Assembly (NCBI RefSeq): GCF_020905375.1
Contig: NZ_JAJJBU010000003.1
Span: forward strand, 62,001 to 126,000
Direction of reading: 5' to 3'
From: Arthrobacter cryoconiti
GTDB lineage: Bacteria > Actinomycetota > Actinomycetes > Actinomycetales > Micrococcaceae
Length of the DNA stretch: 64,000 bases
A model generated the notes under the pieces. That model searched no databases. It was not told where the DNA came from and saw nothing but the letters and a program-made list of their open reading frames with translations. The position numbers and the translations under genes are program-made. Shown piece by piece: positions 9,476-19,471 of the stretch. Position 1 is the stretch's first letter; every line of letters begins with the position of its first letter.

Positions 9476-9520
9476 GAGAAAAGGTGACCTCTTCCAATAA
9501 TTGGGAGGTCACCTTTTCTC
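9476..9520. terminator. Bidirectional intrinsic terminator
   Basis: A 16-bp perfect stem (9476-9491 with 9505-9520) that continues into a further CCAA/TTGG helix and has A-rich and T-rich outer ends (GAGAAAAGG / CCTTTTCTC). It lies between the converging DUF3027 and serC genes and can stop transcription from both sides. Confidence 0.9.
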
Positions 9521-9548
9521 GTGCACTAGTCAGTTGCGCCGGTGGCGG

Positions 9549-10820
<1,272 letters not shown>

Positions 10821-10911
10821 TCAGTAGTTTTCGTCCGCTGTGTTAAGCAGGATAAAGTGAAGGGGTAGTCTCCTGCCCGGAAACTTGCCCACTCTTCAGG
10901 AGGAATCTTTC

Positions 10912-11607
10912 GTGACAGATCTGATCGACACGACGGAAATGTATCTTCGCACCATCTTGGAGTTGGAGGAAGAGAACATTGTGGCGCTCCGTGCGCGCAT
11001 TGCAGAGCGGCTTCATCATTCAGGGCCCACGGTATCCCAAACTATCGGACGCATGGAACGTGACGGGCTGGTCATTGTTTCCGGTGACCGGCACTTGGAA
11101 TTGACTCCCGCTGGCCGCGATAAGGCGACCCGCGTCATGCGCAAGCATCGGCTGGCCGAGAGACTACTCTCCGATGTCATCGGACTTGACTGGGCTTACG
11201 TCCATGATGAAGCGTGCCGCTGGGAACACGTGATGAGCGAGCGCGTAGAGCAAAAACTGTACGAATTGTTGGGTAAACCAGAAGAATCGCCTTACGGAAA
11301 CCCTATTCCGGGGTTGGAAGAGCTCGGCGGGGCCGTGGCGCCATCGTTTGCAGCGGGGCTGTTCACCTTGGTGGACGCCATGGGAAGCTATTCTCCAGAG
11401 CAGTCCGTCACCATTCACCGTCTCTCCGAGCGGATCCAGGTCGACCCGGAGTTGCTGACCCAACTCGATGAGGGCGGGCTGCGTCCCGGAGCGAAGATTT
11501 CCCTAGCTCAAGCTGGGGAGTACATTTCGGTGCGTGTCCCGGGGATCGAGGGTGCCTTGGAATTGCCGCCTGAGGTCGCATCACATATTTTTGTTTCGAT
11601 GAACTAA
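10912..11607 (+). CDS. ideR: Iron-dependent repressor, DtxR/IdeR family
   Basis: Metal-activated transcriptional repressor of iron uptake and storage genes. Numbered from the GTG, the ligands of DtxR are all at their canonical places: M10, C102, E105, H106 for one site and H79, E83, H98 for the other. The N-terminal winged helix (SGPTVSQTIGRMERDGL) and the C-terminal SH3-like domain are complete at 231 residues. AGGAGG eight bases upstream fixes the GTG start. No close match to the DtxR iron box was found by eye in the window, so its targets probably lie elsewhere. Confidence 0.93.
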   Translation: MTDLIDTTEMYLRTILELEEENIVALRARIAERLHHSGPTVSQTIGRMERDGLVIVSGDRHLELTPAGRDKATRVMRKHRLAERLLSDVIGLDWAYVHDEACRWEHVMSERVEQKLYELLGKPEESPYGNPIPGLEELGGAVAPSFAAGLFTLVDAMGSYSPEQSVTIHRLSERIQVDPELLTQLDEGGLRPGAKISLAQAGEYISVRVPGIEGALELPPEVASHIFVSMN

Positions 11608-11649
11608 GCGCGCGGTCACTCCTCTGCCACCGCGGCAAATGTAACGAAA

Positions 11650-11679
11650 TTGTCACGGACTAAGCTTTTACCGTATAGT
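11650..11679 (+). promoter_or_regulatory. Promoter of first riboswitch transcript
   Basis: TTGTCA (11650-11655) and TATAGT (11674-11679) are separated by 18 bp and sit about 40 bp before the riboswitch. This is a plausible housekeeping-sigma promoter. Confidence 0.5.
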
Positions 11680-11721
11680 AGCAACCCGGCGCCGTAATCA
11701 AAGCGTTACCAATTTTTGACA

Positions 11722-11950
11722 CCGAGTCTTGCCTTCAAAAATTGGTTTATTGAATTTTAGGCAAGGACGGGGGAACCACCATTGGCGGACCGTGAGGTCT
11801 GTCTTGGGGTGAAGCCCGGCAACAACACTCATCCTTTCCACTGATGCACGCTCTCCGGGGCAGCGCTATGGATGGCTGTGTGCCACAGCCGGGCCGGGTC
11901 AATTAGTAGTACTCTCTGGCCCGAATCCGACAGCTAACTCCGTAGGTGCC
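11722..11950 (+). promoter_or_regulatory. Cyclic di-AMP riboswitch (ydaO/yuaA class), copy 1
   Basis: The conserved blocks of the class appear in order: GGGGGAACC at 11769-11777, TTGGGGTGAAG near 11804-11814, and CCGAATCCGACAGCTAAC at 11921-11938 followed by CCGTAGG. A hairpin TCTTGCC/GGCAAGGA opens the element. CTCTCT (11912-11917) can pair with AGAGAG (11954-11959), part of the Shine-Dalgarno of the M23 gene, so ligand binding may act on translation (inference). In actinobacteria this class typically controls cell-wall hydrolase genes, as here. Confidence 0.88.
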
Positions 11951-11966
11951 ACTAGAGAGGCAATTT

Positions 11967-12767
11967 GTGTCCGATGCAAGAGCGCATGGCCGCCGTCGCG
12001 CCATCACGCCGGCGATACCACCACTTCTTAGTAGTCGGCGTGAGGCCCTAGCGCTTGAGCGCACCAGCATTAAACCGCAGGTCTCGGCAGCTCATATGCT
12101 CCGGCGTTCTGTAGCCAACGGTGCGGGCCAGAAATTGGGACTTGCGCTGGCCGTCACCGGACTTGCGCTGGCTGTCACGGTGCCTTCAGCGGCATCATTG
12201 GCGGCGAATCCAAGCCAACCCCTACTTGCTTCAGCCAGCGAATCAGCGGTAACTGCAGCCTCCGACGTACCTATCTCCTTTGCCGCACCTTCCGTGTCCA
12301 GCGCGTTGAACCCCGACGGGAAGCTGAAGGCGACACTCGCTGTCAAGGCGTCCAACGTGAGCCCCCAAGCCGCAAAAGGCACACTGTCAGCTCCCTTGGC
12401 AGAATTAGTGGAAAGCTCGCCTTTCGGCGCGCGCATCAACCCACTGACTGGTGCCGTTGGCGAGATCCACGGGGGCAAAGACTTTGCGGTTCAGTGCTCC
12501 ACCGCGGTTCTGGCCGCGGCTGGCGGAACTGTGACTTACGCGCAGTGGCACGAATTTGGTGGCGGTAACCGTGTTGTAGTGGACCATGGAAACGGCCTGG
12601 CGACGACGTACAACCACCTAAGCAGCATCGGCGTGAAGGTGGGCCAAAAGGTGGAACGCGGCCAGCAGATCGCTCTCAGTGGCACGACAGGCAATTCCAC
12701 CGGCTGTCACCTGCACTTTGAGGTCATGGTTGACGACACCAAAGTCGATCCACAGGGCTGGCTCTAG
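11967..12767 (+). CDS. Secreted M23 family peptidase (LytM-like endopeptidase)
   Basis: Predicted zinc endopeptidase that cuts peptidoglycan cross-bridges. GTG at 11967 follows GAGAGG by six bases, giving 266 residues. A long basic N-region leads to a hydrophobic signal segment (about residues 50-75, LGLALAVTGLALAV) and a VPSAASLA cleavage-like site. The C-terminal 130 residues hold the LytM motifs HGGKD and HLHFE, with a further His in YNHL; these supply Zn ligands and catalytic His. The gene lies directly behind a c-di-AMP riboswitch, as does the NlpC/P60 gene that follows. Confidence 0.92.
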   Translation: MSDARAHGRRRAITPAIPPLLSSRREALALERTSIKPQVSAAHMLRRSVANGAGQKLGLALAVTGLALAVTVPSAASLAANPSQPLLASASESAVTAASDVPISFAAPSVSSALNPDGKLKATLAVKASNVSPQAAKGTLSAPLAELVESSPFGARINPLTGAVGEIHGGKDFAVQCSTAVLAAAGGTVTYAQWHEFGGGNRVVVDHGNGLATTYNHLSSIGVKVGQKVERGQQIALSGTTGNSTGCHLHFEVMVDDTKVDPQGWL

Positions 12768-12907
12768 TCCCTCCACATTCCCTCCACAGGGACTCTAGGT
12801 CACGAATTGAGCACTTTACCGTGACCTGAACGTGACATTGTTAAAAAACTGTTGTACCGTCGTAATCGCGCCCGCTTCGAATCAAGAGGGCGTCCGTGAG
12901 TGGATTG

Positions 12908-13108
12908 CCTAGCTCTGCCACCGCTCGTGGTCCGTTCGTAACAATCGTCTGGCAGGGGCGGGGGAACCAATATCGGGCTTCTTGCATGTTGAGAGGTCCT
13001 AGGGGTTAAGTCGCTAAAGCTTTCACTCGAAGGAACTATTCTTCAAGTCATTGAACCAAGCGGCCGGGTGACTCCCATCCGAATCCGACAGCTTACCTCG
13101 CAGGCTTT
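12908..13108 (+). promoter_or_regulatory. Cyclic di-AMP riboswitch (ydaO/yuaA class), copy 2
   Basis: Same order of blocks as copy 1: GGGGGAACC near 12960, CTAGGGGTTAAG near 13000, and CCGAATCCGACAGCTTAC at 13079-13096 followed by CTCGCAGG. CTCCC (13072-13076) pairs with GGGAG (13109-13113) at the Shine-Dalgarno of the downstream gene. A weak promoter candidate, TTGTTA at 12838 and CGTAAT at 12861, lies just upstream, so this copy may have its own transcript. Confidence 0.88.
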
Positions 13109-13123
13109 GGGAGAGGATCCTTC

Positions 13124-13897
13124 TTGTCTTCAAACACTGCCCTCGGGCGCCACCGCGCCGAGGTTGTTAAGACCAGCCCGATCTCCGTCATCACGAAAGC
13201 CGTCAGCTCCAACGTCGGTGGTGTCGGACGTCAGGCCGCTGTTATCGCAGCAGCTTCTGGGTTGGTCCTTACTTCTGGTATTGCTGCAAACGCAGCAACC
13301 CCCACCGTTGAGCGTGCTTCTGACGGTGGATCAACGCTTAGCCTGAGCACAGAGCTGGCCTCTGCTGTAACGGCGGCATCCACGGTGAAGATTTCCTTCG
13401 CCAGCCCTGTCGTCACTTCCACCCCTGCCGTTGTTGCGGCACCGGTTGTGGCACAGAGCAACAATGTTGCAGCTGTTGCAGCTGTTGCACCTGCCGCGAA
13501 GACAGCTGCTCCCGTCATCACGACCACGGAAGCTCCTGTTGCACAGGCTGCACCAGCAGTTCAGAGCGGCGTTGGCGCAACCATCGCAGCTGCTGCCTAC
13601 GCCCAGTTGGGTGTTGAGCAGGACTGCACAGCATTGGCCTCGAATTCTCTGGCCGCTGCTGGTATTTTCTACCATGGCTGGCCGGCAGGTTACATGTCGC
13701 TTGGTCGTACGGTTAGCCAGGCAGAAGCTCAGCCCGGCGACTTGATCTACTACGCAAACGGCGGTGGTGGCCAAGCCCACATCGCAGTTTACGTAGGTAA
13801 CGGTATGGCTGTTCATGGTGGATGGAATGGTCACACGACCACACTGTTCTCCGCTAACGTCGGCTCCGGCCCGGTCTTCATTGCGATCGGTCACTAA
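13124..13897 (+). CDS. Secreted NlpC/P60 family peptidoglycan hydrolase
   Basis: Predicted cysteine endopeptidase acting on peptidoglycan stem peptides. TTG at 13124 follows GAGAGG by seven bases; the 257-residue product has a signal segment ending in GIAANAAT (about residue 50), an Ala/Val/Pro-rich linker, and a C-terminal NlpC/P60 domain from about residue 145. The catalytic Cys is in EQDCTAL and the His in GQAHIAVYVG. The variant QDCTAL instead of the usual DCSGL is typical of a divergent subgroup. It is controlled by its own c-di-AMP riboswitch and ends at a strong terminator. Confidence 0.9.
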   Translation: MSSNTALGRHRAEVVKTSPISVITKAVSSNVGGVGRQAAVIAAASGLVLTSGIAANAATPTVERASDGGSTLSLSTELASAVTAASTVKISFASPVVTSTPAVVAAPVVAQSNNVAAVAAVAPAAKTAAPVITTTEAPVAQAAPAVQSGVGATIAAAAYAQLGVEQDCTALASNSLAAAGIFYHGWPAGYMSLGRTVSQAEAQPGDLIYYANGGGGQAHIAVYVGNGMAVHGGWNGHTTTLFSANVGSGPVFIAIGH

Positions 13898-13913
13898 GAT
13901 CCTTACGTAGCAC

Positions 13914-13954
13914 CAAAGAAGGGACCCCGTCTTCGTGACGGGGTCCCTTCTTTG
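13914..13954. terminator. Bidirectional intrinsic terminator
   Basis: An 18-bp perfect stem (13914-13931 with 13937-13954) around a TTCGT loop, with A-rich left and T-rich right ends. It separates the converging NlpC/P60 and MFS genes. Confidence 0.93.
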
Positions 13955-13976
13955 TTACTTGGATTAGCCTCTTGGC

Positions 13977-15551
13977 TTACGGAGAAACAGTTTCTGCGGT
14001 ATCCAGAGTTTGATCCTTGACTGGTTGATGGTCAATGGTGGTTGCCAATGGGATCTCCTTGACGAAGCACAGCAGGATCGCAGCCAGGGCGAGCAGCGGG
14101 ACCATGTAGACGAAGATTGGTGTCAGCGCATCGCTGTAGGCGCCAATCACGATTTGACGGGCCGCATCGGGTAGATTGCGAACAATCTCCGGGGTGAGCG
14201 AATTGATACCTCCTGCGGCGTGTTCCCCAGAGGTACTCATTCGGTCGGTGAGAATCATGGCCAGACGGTGCGCAAACAAACTTCCCACGACCGCCGAGCC
14301 CAGTGAGGCGCCGATCTGGCGGAAGTAGGTATTGGAAGCAGTGGCCATGCCCACTTGGGAATTCGGGAACTGGTTTTGAACAATCAAGACCAGGATTTGC
14401 AAGCTGGTCCCCAAACCAATACCCATCAAGGCCAAGTATGCACAAATGAGCCAAACCGGCATCGTAGCAGTCATCGTGGAGAGCAGTACCAAAGCGATGG
14501 CGACTATGACCATTCCGGAAATTGGCAGCCACTTGTATTTGCCTGTCCGGCTTACTATTTGGCCGGAGACTACTGAAGTTATTAGCAGACCCAGCATCAT
14601 CGGGATCATCAAGAGCCCTGCCTGAGTGGCGTTAGCGCCCGTCACCATTTGCAGATAGGTCGGCAAGTATGCCAGCGTACCAAACATGGCGATACCCGTA
14701 ATAAGACCAGCCCCGGTCGTCAGATTGAAATTGCGGTCCTTGAAAAGGTGCAAGGACATGATGGGTTGTTCGGCCCGGTGCTCAATCCAGACAAAAGTGA
14801 CAGCGGCAAGGATGGTACCGGCGCCCATGGCAATGATCTGTGGAGAATTCCAGTCATACTTGGTTCCGCCCCACGTGCTGACTAGCACCAGCAAGGTGGA
14901 GGTAATTCCCAGCATAGCCATACCCGCGACATCCACGCGGGAACGGGTACGGGGGTGCTTGGGCAGGCGCAGGAAGAATGCGGCTGAAACGATCGCCAAG
15001 ATGCCTAGTGGAATGTTCATCCAAAGCCCCCAGCGCCAGCCAATTCCATCTGTAAACCAGCCACCCAAGAGTGGACCGGCCACGGAAGAGATGGCAAAGA
15101 CGCCACCAATGACGCCCATATAGCGGCCGCGGTCCCGAGCTGGAACGACGTCGGCAATAATGGCCTGGGAGAGCAGCATTAGGCCTCCACCACCCAGCCC
15201 CTGAATACCACGTCCAATGATTAGCCATGGGAGATCCTGGGCGAAGCCACCGATGATGGAGCCTGCGATGAAGATGGAAATGGCGCCAATGAACAAACCT
15301 TTTCGGCCGATAACATCGCCCAGTTTGCCATAAATGGGCAGCACTATTGTCGAGGCAAGAATGTAGATGGTGATGACCCACAGCATGTCATTGACGCCGT
15401 TGAGTTCTCCGACGATGGTTGGCAACGCTGTGCTAAAGATGGTCTGGTCCAGCGAGGACAGCAGCATGGTCAGAATGAGCCCGGCAAAGATGAGGTGGAT
15501 GCGGCGCCGGTCCGGCGTCGTGGGTGGATGGAGCGATTGTATGGAAGTCAT
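13977..15551 (-). CDS. DHA2-family MFS drug efflux transporter (EmrB/QacA type)
   Basis: Proton-driven efflux permease of 524 residues with about 14 membrane helices, as usual for the DHA2 family. Visible family motifs are SSLDQTIFSTALPTI in helix 1, GKLGDVIGRKG (motif A) after helix 2, and GGVFAISSVAGPLLGG (motif C) in helix 5. The 40-residue C-terminal tail is polar. A TetR regulator gene lies 74 bp upstream on the same strand and probably controls it. The drug or metabolite exported cannot be inferred. Confidence 0.92.
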   Translation of the reverse strand: MTSIQSLHPPTTPDRRRIHLIFAGLILTMLLSSLDQTIFSTALPTIVGELNGVNDMLWVITIYILASTIVLPIYGKLGDVIGRKGLFIGAISIFIAGSIIGGFAQDLPWLIIGRGIQGLGGGGLMLLSQAIIADVVPARDRGRYMGVIGGVFAISSVAGPLLGGWFTDGIGWRWGLWMNIPLGILAIVSAAFFLRLPKHPRTRSRVDVAGMAMLGITSTLLVLVSTWGGTKYDWNSPQIIAMGAGTILAAVTFVWIEHRAEQPIMSLHLFKDRNFNLTTGAGLITGIAMFGTLAYLPTYLQMVTGANATQAGLLMIPMMLGLLITSVVSGQIVSRTGKYKWLPISGMVIVAIALVLLSTMTATMPVWLICAYLALMGIGLGTSLQILVLIVQNQFPNSQVGMATASNTYFRQIGASLGSAVVGSLFAHRLAMILTDRMSTSGEHAAGGINSLTPEIVRNLPDAARQIVIGAYSDALTPIFVYMVPLLALAAILLCFVKEIPLATTIDHQPVKDQTLDTAETVSP

Positions 15552-15625
15552 GAGAATCCTAGGGATGAAAGAAATGACGGTTGTGTTTGGGTCGTGATGC
15601 GACGGTGAGACCGGTGGATTAGTAG

Positions 15626-16264
15626 TTAGGGCCAGTGTTCGTTCTTGGTGATGCGCTGGATCAGCCGTGAGGCGCCAAGTACCAAATCTTCGCGGGTGTC
15701 TGCGAAATTACTGGTTGCCCACTTTTGCATGGTGTAACGCATTGCACCGAAGACGAGAGAAACCACCATGCGGGCCTCGTCCATGAGATCCGGGGTTTCT
15801 TTCTCGCTGCGGCCGCGGAACCTGAAGCGGTCCATGACGTAGCCGACGAAAACATCCTCGGTTTCACTGATCCGGGCTTTTTCCCGATTCAACAGTTCGG
15901 GGGTTTGTTGGATGAGTTGATGGCGTTCCCTGAAGTACTCAAGATCAGCATCGTTATCAACTATTTTTTCGGCGATCATGCTAAATAGGTCCCCAAAAAC
16001 GCTAGAACCGGTGCCTTCCACAAATGCTTTAACTTGTGTTTGATTCGGCGTCGGTTTAGGGGATGAGATGTAGACGCCTTCCTTCGAGCCAAAGTAGTTG
16101 AAGAAGGTGCGGGCCGAGACCATGCTGGCGTCACAGATCATATCTACTGTGACATTTTCGTAGCCGTGTTGGAGTCCCAGTAGCGTCGCGGCGCGACGGA
16201 TCGAGTGACGCGTCGCAGCGCGTTTGCGATCACGGAGGGTCTCCACTGGCGGCTCGTTGTTCAA
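15626..16264 (-). CDS. TetR family transcriptional regulator
   Basis: The 212-residue protein has a TetR helix-turn-helix at about residues 13-60 (RAATLLGLQHGYENVTV, then SARTFFNYFGSKEG). The C-terminal ligand domain is not assignable. TTG at 16264 is preceded by GGAG. It is co-directional with the MFS pump 74 bp downstream, the typical arrangement for a local repressor of efflux. The upstream region to mobA holds a perfect GAAAATTTTC palindrome at 16284-16293, a possible operator, but AT-rich palindromes also arise by chance. Confidence 0.88.
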   Translation of the reverse strand: MNNEPPVETLRDRKRAATRHSIRRAATLLGLQHGYENVTVDMICDASMVSARTFFNYFGSKEGVYISSPKPTPNQTQVKAFVEGTGSSVFGDLFSMIAEKIVDNDADLEYFRERHQLIQQTPELLNREKARISETEDVFVGYVMDRFRFRGRSEKETPDLMDEARMVVSLVFGAMRYTMQKWATSNFADTREDLVLGASRLIQRITKNEHWP

Positions 16265-16498
16265 GGTGACTCCATTACAGTGCGAAAATTTTCTGGTTGT
16301 CTTGAAGGACAGATACTACGATATATGCAGTTCCTGAAAATTTGCAGAGTATGCACAAATTGTTTTTTTGGGTATCAGGGTGTCGGGGCATCCGGGTGTA
16401 ATGCTGACAGCTTTGGGTGACGCGCCCGGGGTGTGCGGGGCGGTTCTGACGGTGCGGACAGCAGTGTCATAGGGTGGGCACATGAATGAAGACAAACC

Positions 16499-17170
16499 AT
16501 GACCGTGGGCAGGATCGCCGCTGTCGTCCTGTGCGGTGGCCGCTCAAGCCGGCTTGGTGGTGTTCCCAAGGCTGGTCTGATGGTGGACGGGCAGACACTA
16601 TTAGCTCGCACGGTTGATGCTGCCCGCCACGCACTGGGTACCCCGGGTGGTACGGGCGCCCAACGCGGCGAGACAGCGCAAGGCGGCATCGTCGTCGTCG
16701 GACCTGTGGAAAGCGCTGCGCGATGGCTTGGTGAGGCTGCTCAGGATGTGGTCCTGGTTCAGGAAGACCCGCCATTTGGCGGACCGGCTGCGGGTATTGC
16801 TGCTGGCTTGGCCGGGCTGGAGGCTGGGGACGAGCGAGACTTCGCGTATGTGCTGGTTTTGGCGTGCGACATGATCGGTGCGGCCGCCCTGGCAGAGGCG
16901 CTCGTGGTAGCACTGGATGGTTGCGATCCGGACGTGGGTGTCATGGTTGAAGATGATGGACGCAAGCAGCCCCTGGCTGGCATCTACTCCCTAGGTGCAC
17001 TCCAGGAGGCTGTGGACGCGGCGCGGTCCGCTGGAATGCTGGTAAATGCGTCCGTTTTCTCGCTGCTTGCTAATGTGAAGACTAAAGAATGCATTGTGCC
17101 CGCGGGACTGAGCGCGGACATTGATACATGGGATGATGCACGGCGCCACGGAATTCCTGCACCGCAGTGA
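16499..17170 (+). CDS. mobA: Molybdenum cofactor guanylyltransferase-like protein
   Basis: Attaches GMP (or CMP in related enzymes) to molybdopterin. The 223-residue Rossmann-like nucleotidyltransferase shows the N-terminal signature LCGGRSSRLGGVPKAGL (about residues 11-27), a FGGPAAGI segment, and LACDM with the metal-binding Asp. The C-terminal half matches MobA in length. It is followed by DUF6457 and moeA in close succession, which supports a molybdenum-cofactor operon. MocA-like cytidylyl transfer cannot be excluded from sequence alone. Confidence 0.87.
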   Translation: MTVGRIAAVVLCGGRSSRLGGVPKAGLMVDGQTLLARTVDAARHALGTPGGTGAQRGETAQGGIVVVGPVESAARWLGEAAQDVVLVQEDPPFGGPAAGIAAGLAGLEAGDERDFAYVLVLACDMIGAAALAEALVVALDGCDPDVGVMVEDDGRKQPLAGIYSLGALQEAVDAARSAGMLVNASVFSLLANVKTKECIVPAGLSADIDTWDDARRHGIPAPQ

Positions 17171-17217
17171 TAATACCGGTATTTGGAACGTCCGTGCTAG
17201 AAAAGAAAGGCTGGCAC

Positions 17218-17517
17218 ATGGAGAACAACGACGAGGTCTTGGAAGCATGGTTGGCGAAATTGCAGGCCGCCTTTGAAATTTCCGACATTGAGATTGATCT
17301 GCATGCCGTCTTGAATCTAGCGGGAGTGGCCGCACACTCTGTGGTACGCCCGGCCGCTCCTTTGACCACCTTCGTTGCTGGCCTGGCGGCGGGGTTGGCC
17401 GTTGGATCCGGTCAGGCAGGGGAGAAGGCCGCCATGGACTCCGCACTTGAGCTGGCTAAGAAGTTGGCGCGGTCCTCACAGGACGAATCCGACGCGGCAA
17501 CACAGTCCGCTAGGTAG
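17218..17517 (+). CDS. DUF6457 domain protein
   Basis: A 99-residue, mostly helical protein beginning MENNDEVLEAWLAKL, with the family pattern of a Leu-rich helix, DLHAVLNLAGVAAHSVVRPAAPLTTFVAGLAAGLA, and a charged tail. An in-frame codon at 17167 overlaps mobA, but the ATG at 17218 after AAAGG fits the family start. Found in actinobacteria next to moeA; the role is unknown, possibly accessory to molybdenum cofactor or molybdoenzyme assembly (inference from context only). Confidence 0.78.
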   Translation: MENNDEVLEAWLAKLQAAFEISDIEIDLHAVLNLAGVAAHSVVRPAAPLTTFVAGLAAGLAVGSGQAGEKAAMDSALELAKKLARSSQDESDAATQSAR

Positions 17518-17523
17518 CAGCTC

Positions 17524-18768
17524 ATGGTGTTGGGGCCTCCCGCCATGCCGACGCGTGGAACGGACGATGTAGCCCATGGGCACTCGCATGAGCTTGCGCC
17601 GACGTGGGAAGAAGCACGTGCCAAAGCGTATGAGGTGGCTGAACCGCTGCCCTCTCGCGGTGTAGCACTGGCAAGCGCCACCGGGTACATACTGGGCGTG
17701 GACGTCTGTGCCGTGCACGATATGCCGCACTATGCGTCCTCGGCTATGGACGGGTGGGCTGTCGCGGGCAGTCCTCCCTGGATCTTGGCTGAGCGGGGCA
17801 GCCGCCTCAGCCCAGGCCAGGCTGCACCGATCGTCACCGGCGGGCTCCTTCCCCACGGGGCAAAGGCCGTTCTGCGTAGCGAGTCTGGGAGTCTCTCCAC
17901 TGACGAAGAAGGACTTCCAATTCTGGTGCTCGGTGGCGGAGCGCGCCCGGGCGAACCCAAAAATGGACAGCATATTCGCCCGGCTGGTCAGGAGGCTCGC
18001 AGTTTAGACCTGCTGATCAAGGCCGGAACGACTCTCAACCCGGCCCATATTGCCTTGGCGGCGCTCGGTGGTCTCGACGCGCTAGACGTTCTCGGCAGGC
18101 CCTCCGTCCAGCTCGTGTTCACCGGTGACGAGGTGGTGGCGGCGGGTATTCCAGCTCCCGGGTTCGTCCGGGATGCCTTCACCCCCCAGTTAGGGGGAGT
18201 CGTGGAGGCGCTGGGAGGTTCCGTGGTGGGGCTTCGCCGTGCGAGCGACAACTTGGAATCGATGCTCGAGGCGCTGGCGGACAACGAAGACAATCCGGCC
18301 GATGTCATTGTCACAACGGGTGCGACAGGGCGTTCCAGCGCAGACTTCCTGAGGGCGGCGATTACACAAATGGGGGCGAAGATGCATGTGGCAAACATCG
18401 CCATGCGTCCGGGACACCCGAGCCTTTTAGCCGAATTCCCTGATGGGAGGTTCCTTGTGGGGCTGCCAGGCAATCCGTTGGCAGCCATGATCGGCCTGCT
18501 GACGCTCGGCGCGCCATTGTTGGCGAGACTGGGCAGCCTTGCGATGCCAGCTACCTTTGAAGTGCCGTGCGGCTCGCCCATCAAAGAGTCCGCAGGGCCC
18601 ACACGGCTGATGCCCTACCGGCTGGTGTACGGGCTGGCTTCGCCGTGCGCATTCACTGACTCGGCCATGATGAGGGGACTGGCAGCAGCCGACGGCGTCA
18701 TGGTGGTGCCGCCGCACGGAGCGAAAATGGGCGAGAGTCTGCAGGCCTTCGCTTTGCCTTGGAAGTAA
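17524..18768 (+). CDS. moeA: Molybdopterin molybdenumtransferase
   Basis: Inserts molybdate into adenylated molybdopterin. The 414-residue protein has the MoeA order of domains: an N-terminal domain with ASSAMDGWAV (about residue 75), a central MoCF-binding domain with VFTGDEVV, TTGATGRSSADF and GLPGNPLAAM (about residue 325), and a C-terminal beta domain. TTGATGR departs from the more common TTGGVS/TGGTS loop. Six bases separate it from DUF6457. A start a few codons later (ATG 17545) is possible. It converges on an Lrp gene across a four-copy repeat array. Confidence 0.9.
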   Translation: MVLGPPAMPTRGTDDVAHGHSHELAPTWEEARAKAYEVAEPLPSRGVALASATGYILGVDVCAVHDMPHYASSAMDGWAVAGSPPWILAERGSRLSPGQAAPIVTGGLLPHGAKAVLRSESGSLSTDEEGLPILVLGGGARPGEPKNGQHIRPAGQEARSLDLLIKAGTTLNPAHIALAALGGLDALDVLGRPSVQLVFTGDEVVAAGIPAPGFVRDAFTPQLGGVVEALGGSVVGLRRASDNLESMLEALADNEDNPADVIVTTGATGRSSADFLRAAITQMGAKMHVANIAMRPGHPSLLAEFPDGRFLVGLPGNPLAAMIGLLTLGAPLLARLGSLAMPATFEVPCGSPIKESAGPTRLMPYRLVYGLASPCAFTDSAMMRGLAAADGVMVVPPHGAKMGESLQAFALPWK

Positions 18769-18776
18769 CCCACCTC

Positions 18777-18900
18777 CGACGCTCGGTTACTTTCGGGGCT
18801 GTTTTTCCCGACGCTCGGTTAGATTAGGGGCTGTTTTTCCCGACGCTCGGTTAGATTAGGGGCTGTTTCCTTCGACGCTCGGTTAGATCCGAGGTTGTCG
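18777..18900 (+). repeat. Four tandem copies of ACGCTCGGTTA intergenic hairpin repeat
   Basis: Cores at 18779-18789, 18811-18821, 18843-18853 and 18875-18885, spaced exactly 32 bp. Copies 1 and 2 are followed by GGGGCTGTTTTTCC, which resembles a terminator tail for moeA. The array fills the interval between converging moeA and Lrp genes. Confidence 0.9.
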
Positions 18901-18912
18901 GAGTGCAAGTGA

Positions 18913-19344
18913 TTACCGGAGCACGGAGCTGAGCAACAGGCTCGTCTCGCTGTTTTCGATACCCTTAATAGAACGGATTGTGCCGAGCACTTGGTCAAAT
19001 TCCGCGAGGTTCTCCATACCCAGCTCTGCGACCAGATCCCATGCGCCATTGGTGGTGTGCAGGGCTCGAATCTCCGGCAGCCCTTTGAGCTCACGTATGA
19101 CGTGTTTGGTGGCCTGGCCCTGGACTTCCAGCAGAGAGATGGCACGGATCGCCAATGGGTCAGTTTCATCACGCACGCGCACCGAAAAACCCACCACGGT
19201 GCCGGAAGCCATAAGGCGCTCCAACCTGCTGTTGACGGTAGCGCGGGAGACATCAAGGAGCCGGGCCAAGCTGGCCACAGGCTCACGACCGTTTTCGCGC
19301 AGTGCGGAAATGAGACGGCGATCCAGATCATCAAGGCTTTGCAT
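18913..19344 (-). CDS. Lrp/AsnC family transcriptional regulator
   Basis: A 143-residue feast/famine regulator: N-terminal helix-turn-helix (LDDLDRRLISALRENGREP, then SRATVNSRLERL) and a C-terminal RAM ligand domain. The reading frame is open far upstream, but the ATG at 19344 gives the family start MQSLDDLDRRL. It diverges from ornithine cyclodeaminase, so it probably senses an amino acid such as ornithine or proline and controls that gene (inference). GTACACAATGTAC at 19345-19357, just before its start, is an inverted repeat that may be an autoregulatory site. Confidence 0.88.
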   Translation of the reverse strand: MQSLDDLDRRLISALRENGREPVASLARLLDVSRATVNSRLERLMASGTVVGFSVRVRDETDPLAIRAISLLEVQGQATKHVIRELKGLPEIRALHTTNGAWDLVAELGMENLAEFDQVLGTIRSIKGIENSETSLLLSSVLR

Positions 19345-19471
19345 GTACACAATGTACGCCGCGACGGTGTGTTCTGAGTAGTAACTATACGATATGTGTC
19401 TAATTTGTGTATTGATTATGCAGATCGTCATTCCGTACAGTGAAATCACCAGTGTGATTGAAAGGAACGTA

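Noticed and set aside
18777-18900. CRISPR-like array (four repeats, regular 32-bp period)
   Set aside because: The conserved part is only 11-13 bp, the intervening 19 bp are similar between copies, the same element occurs elsewhere in both orientations, and no cas genes are present.
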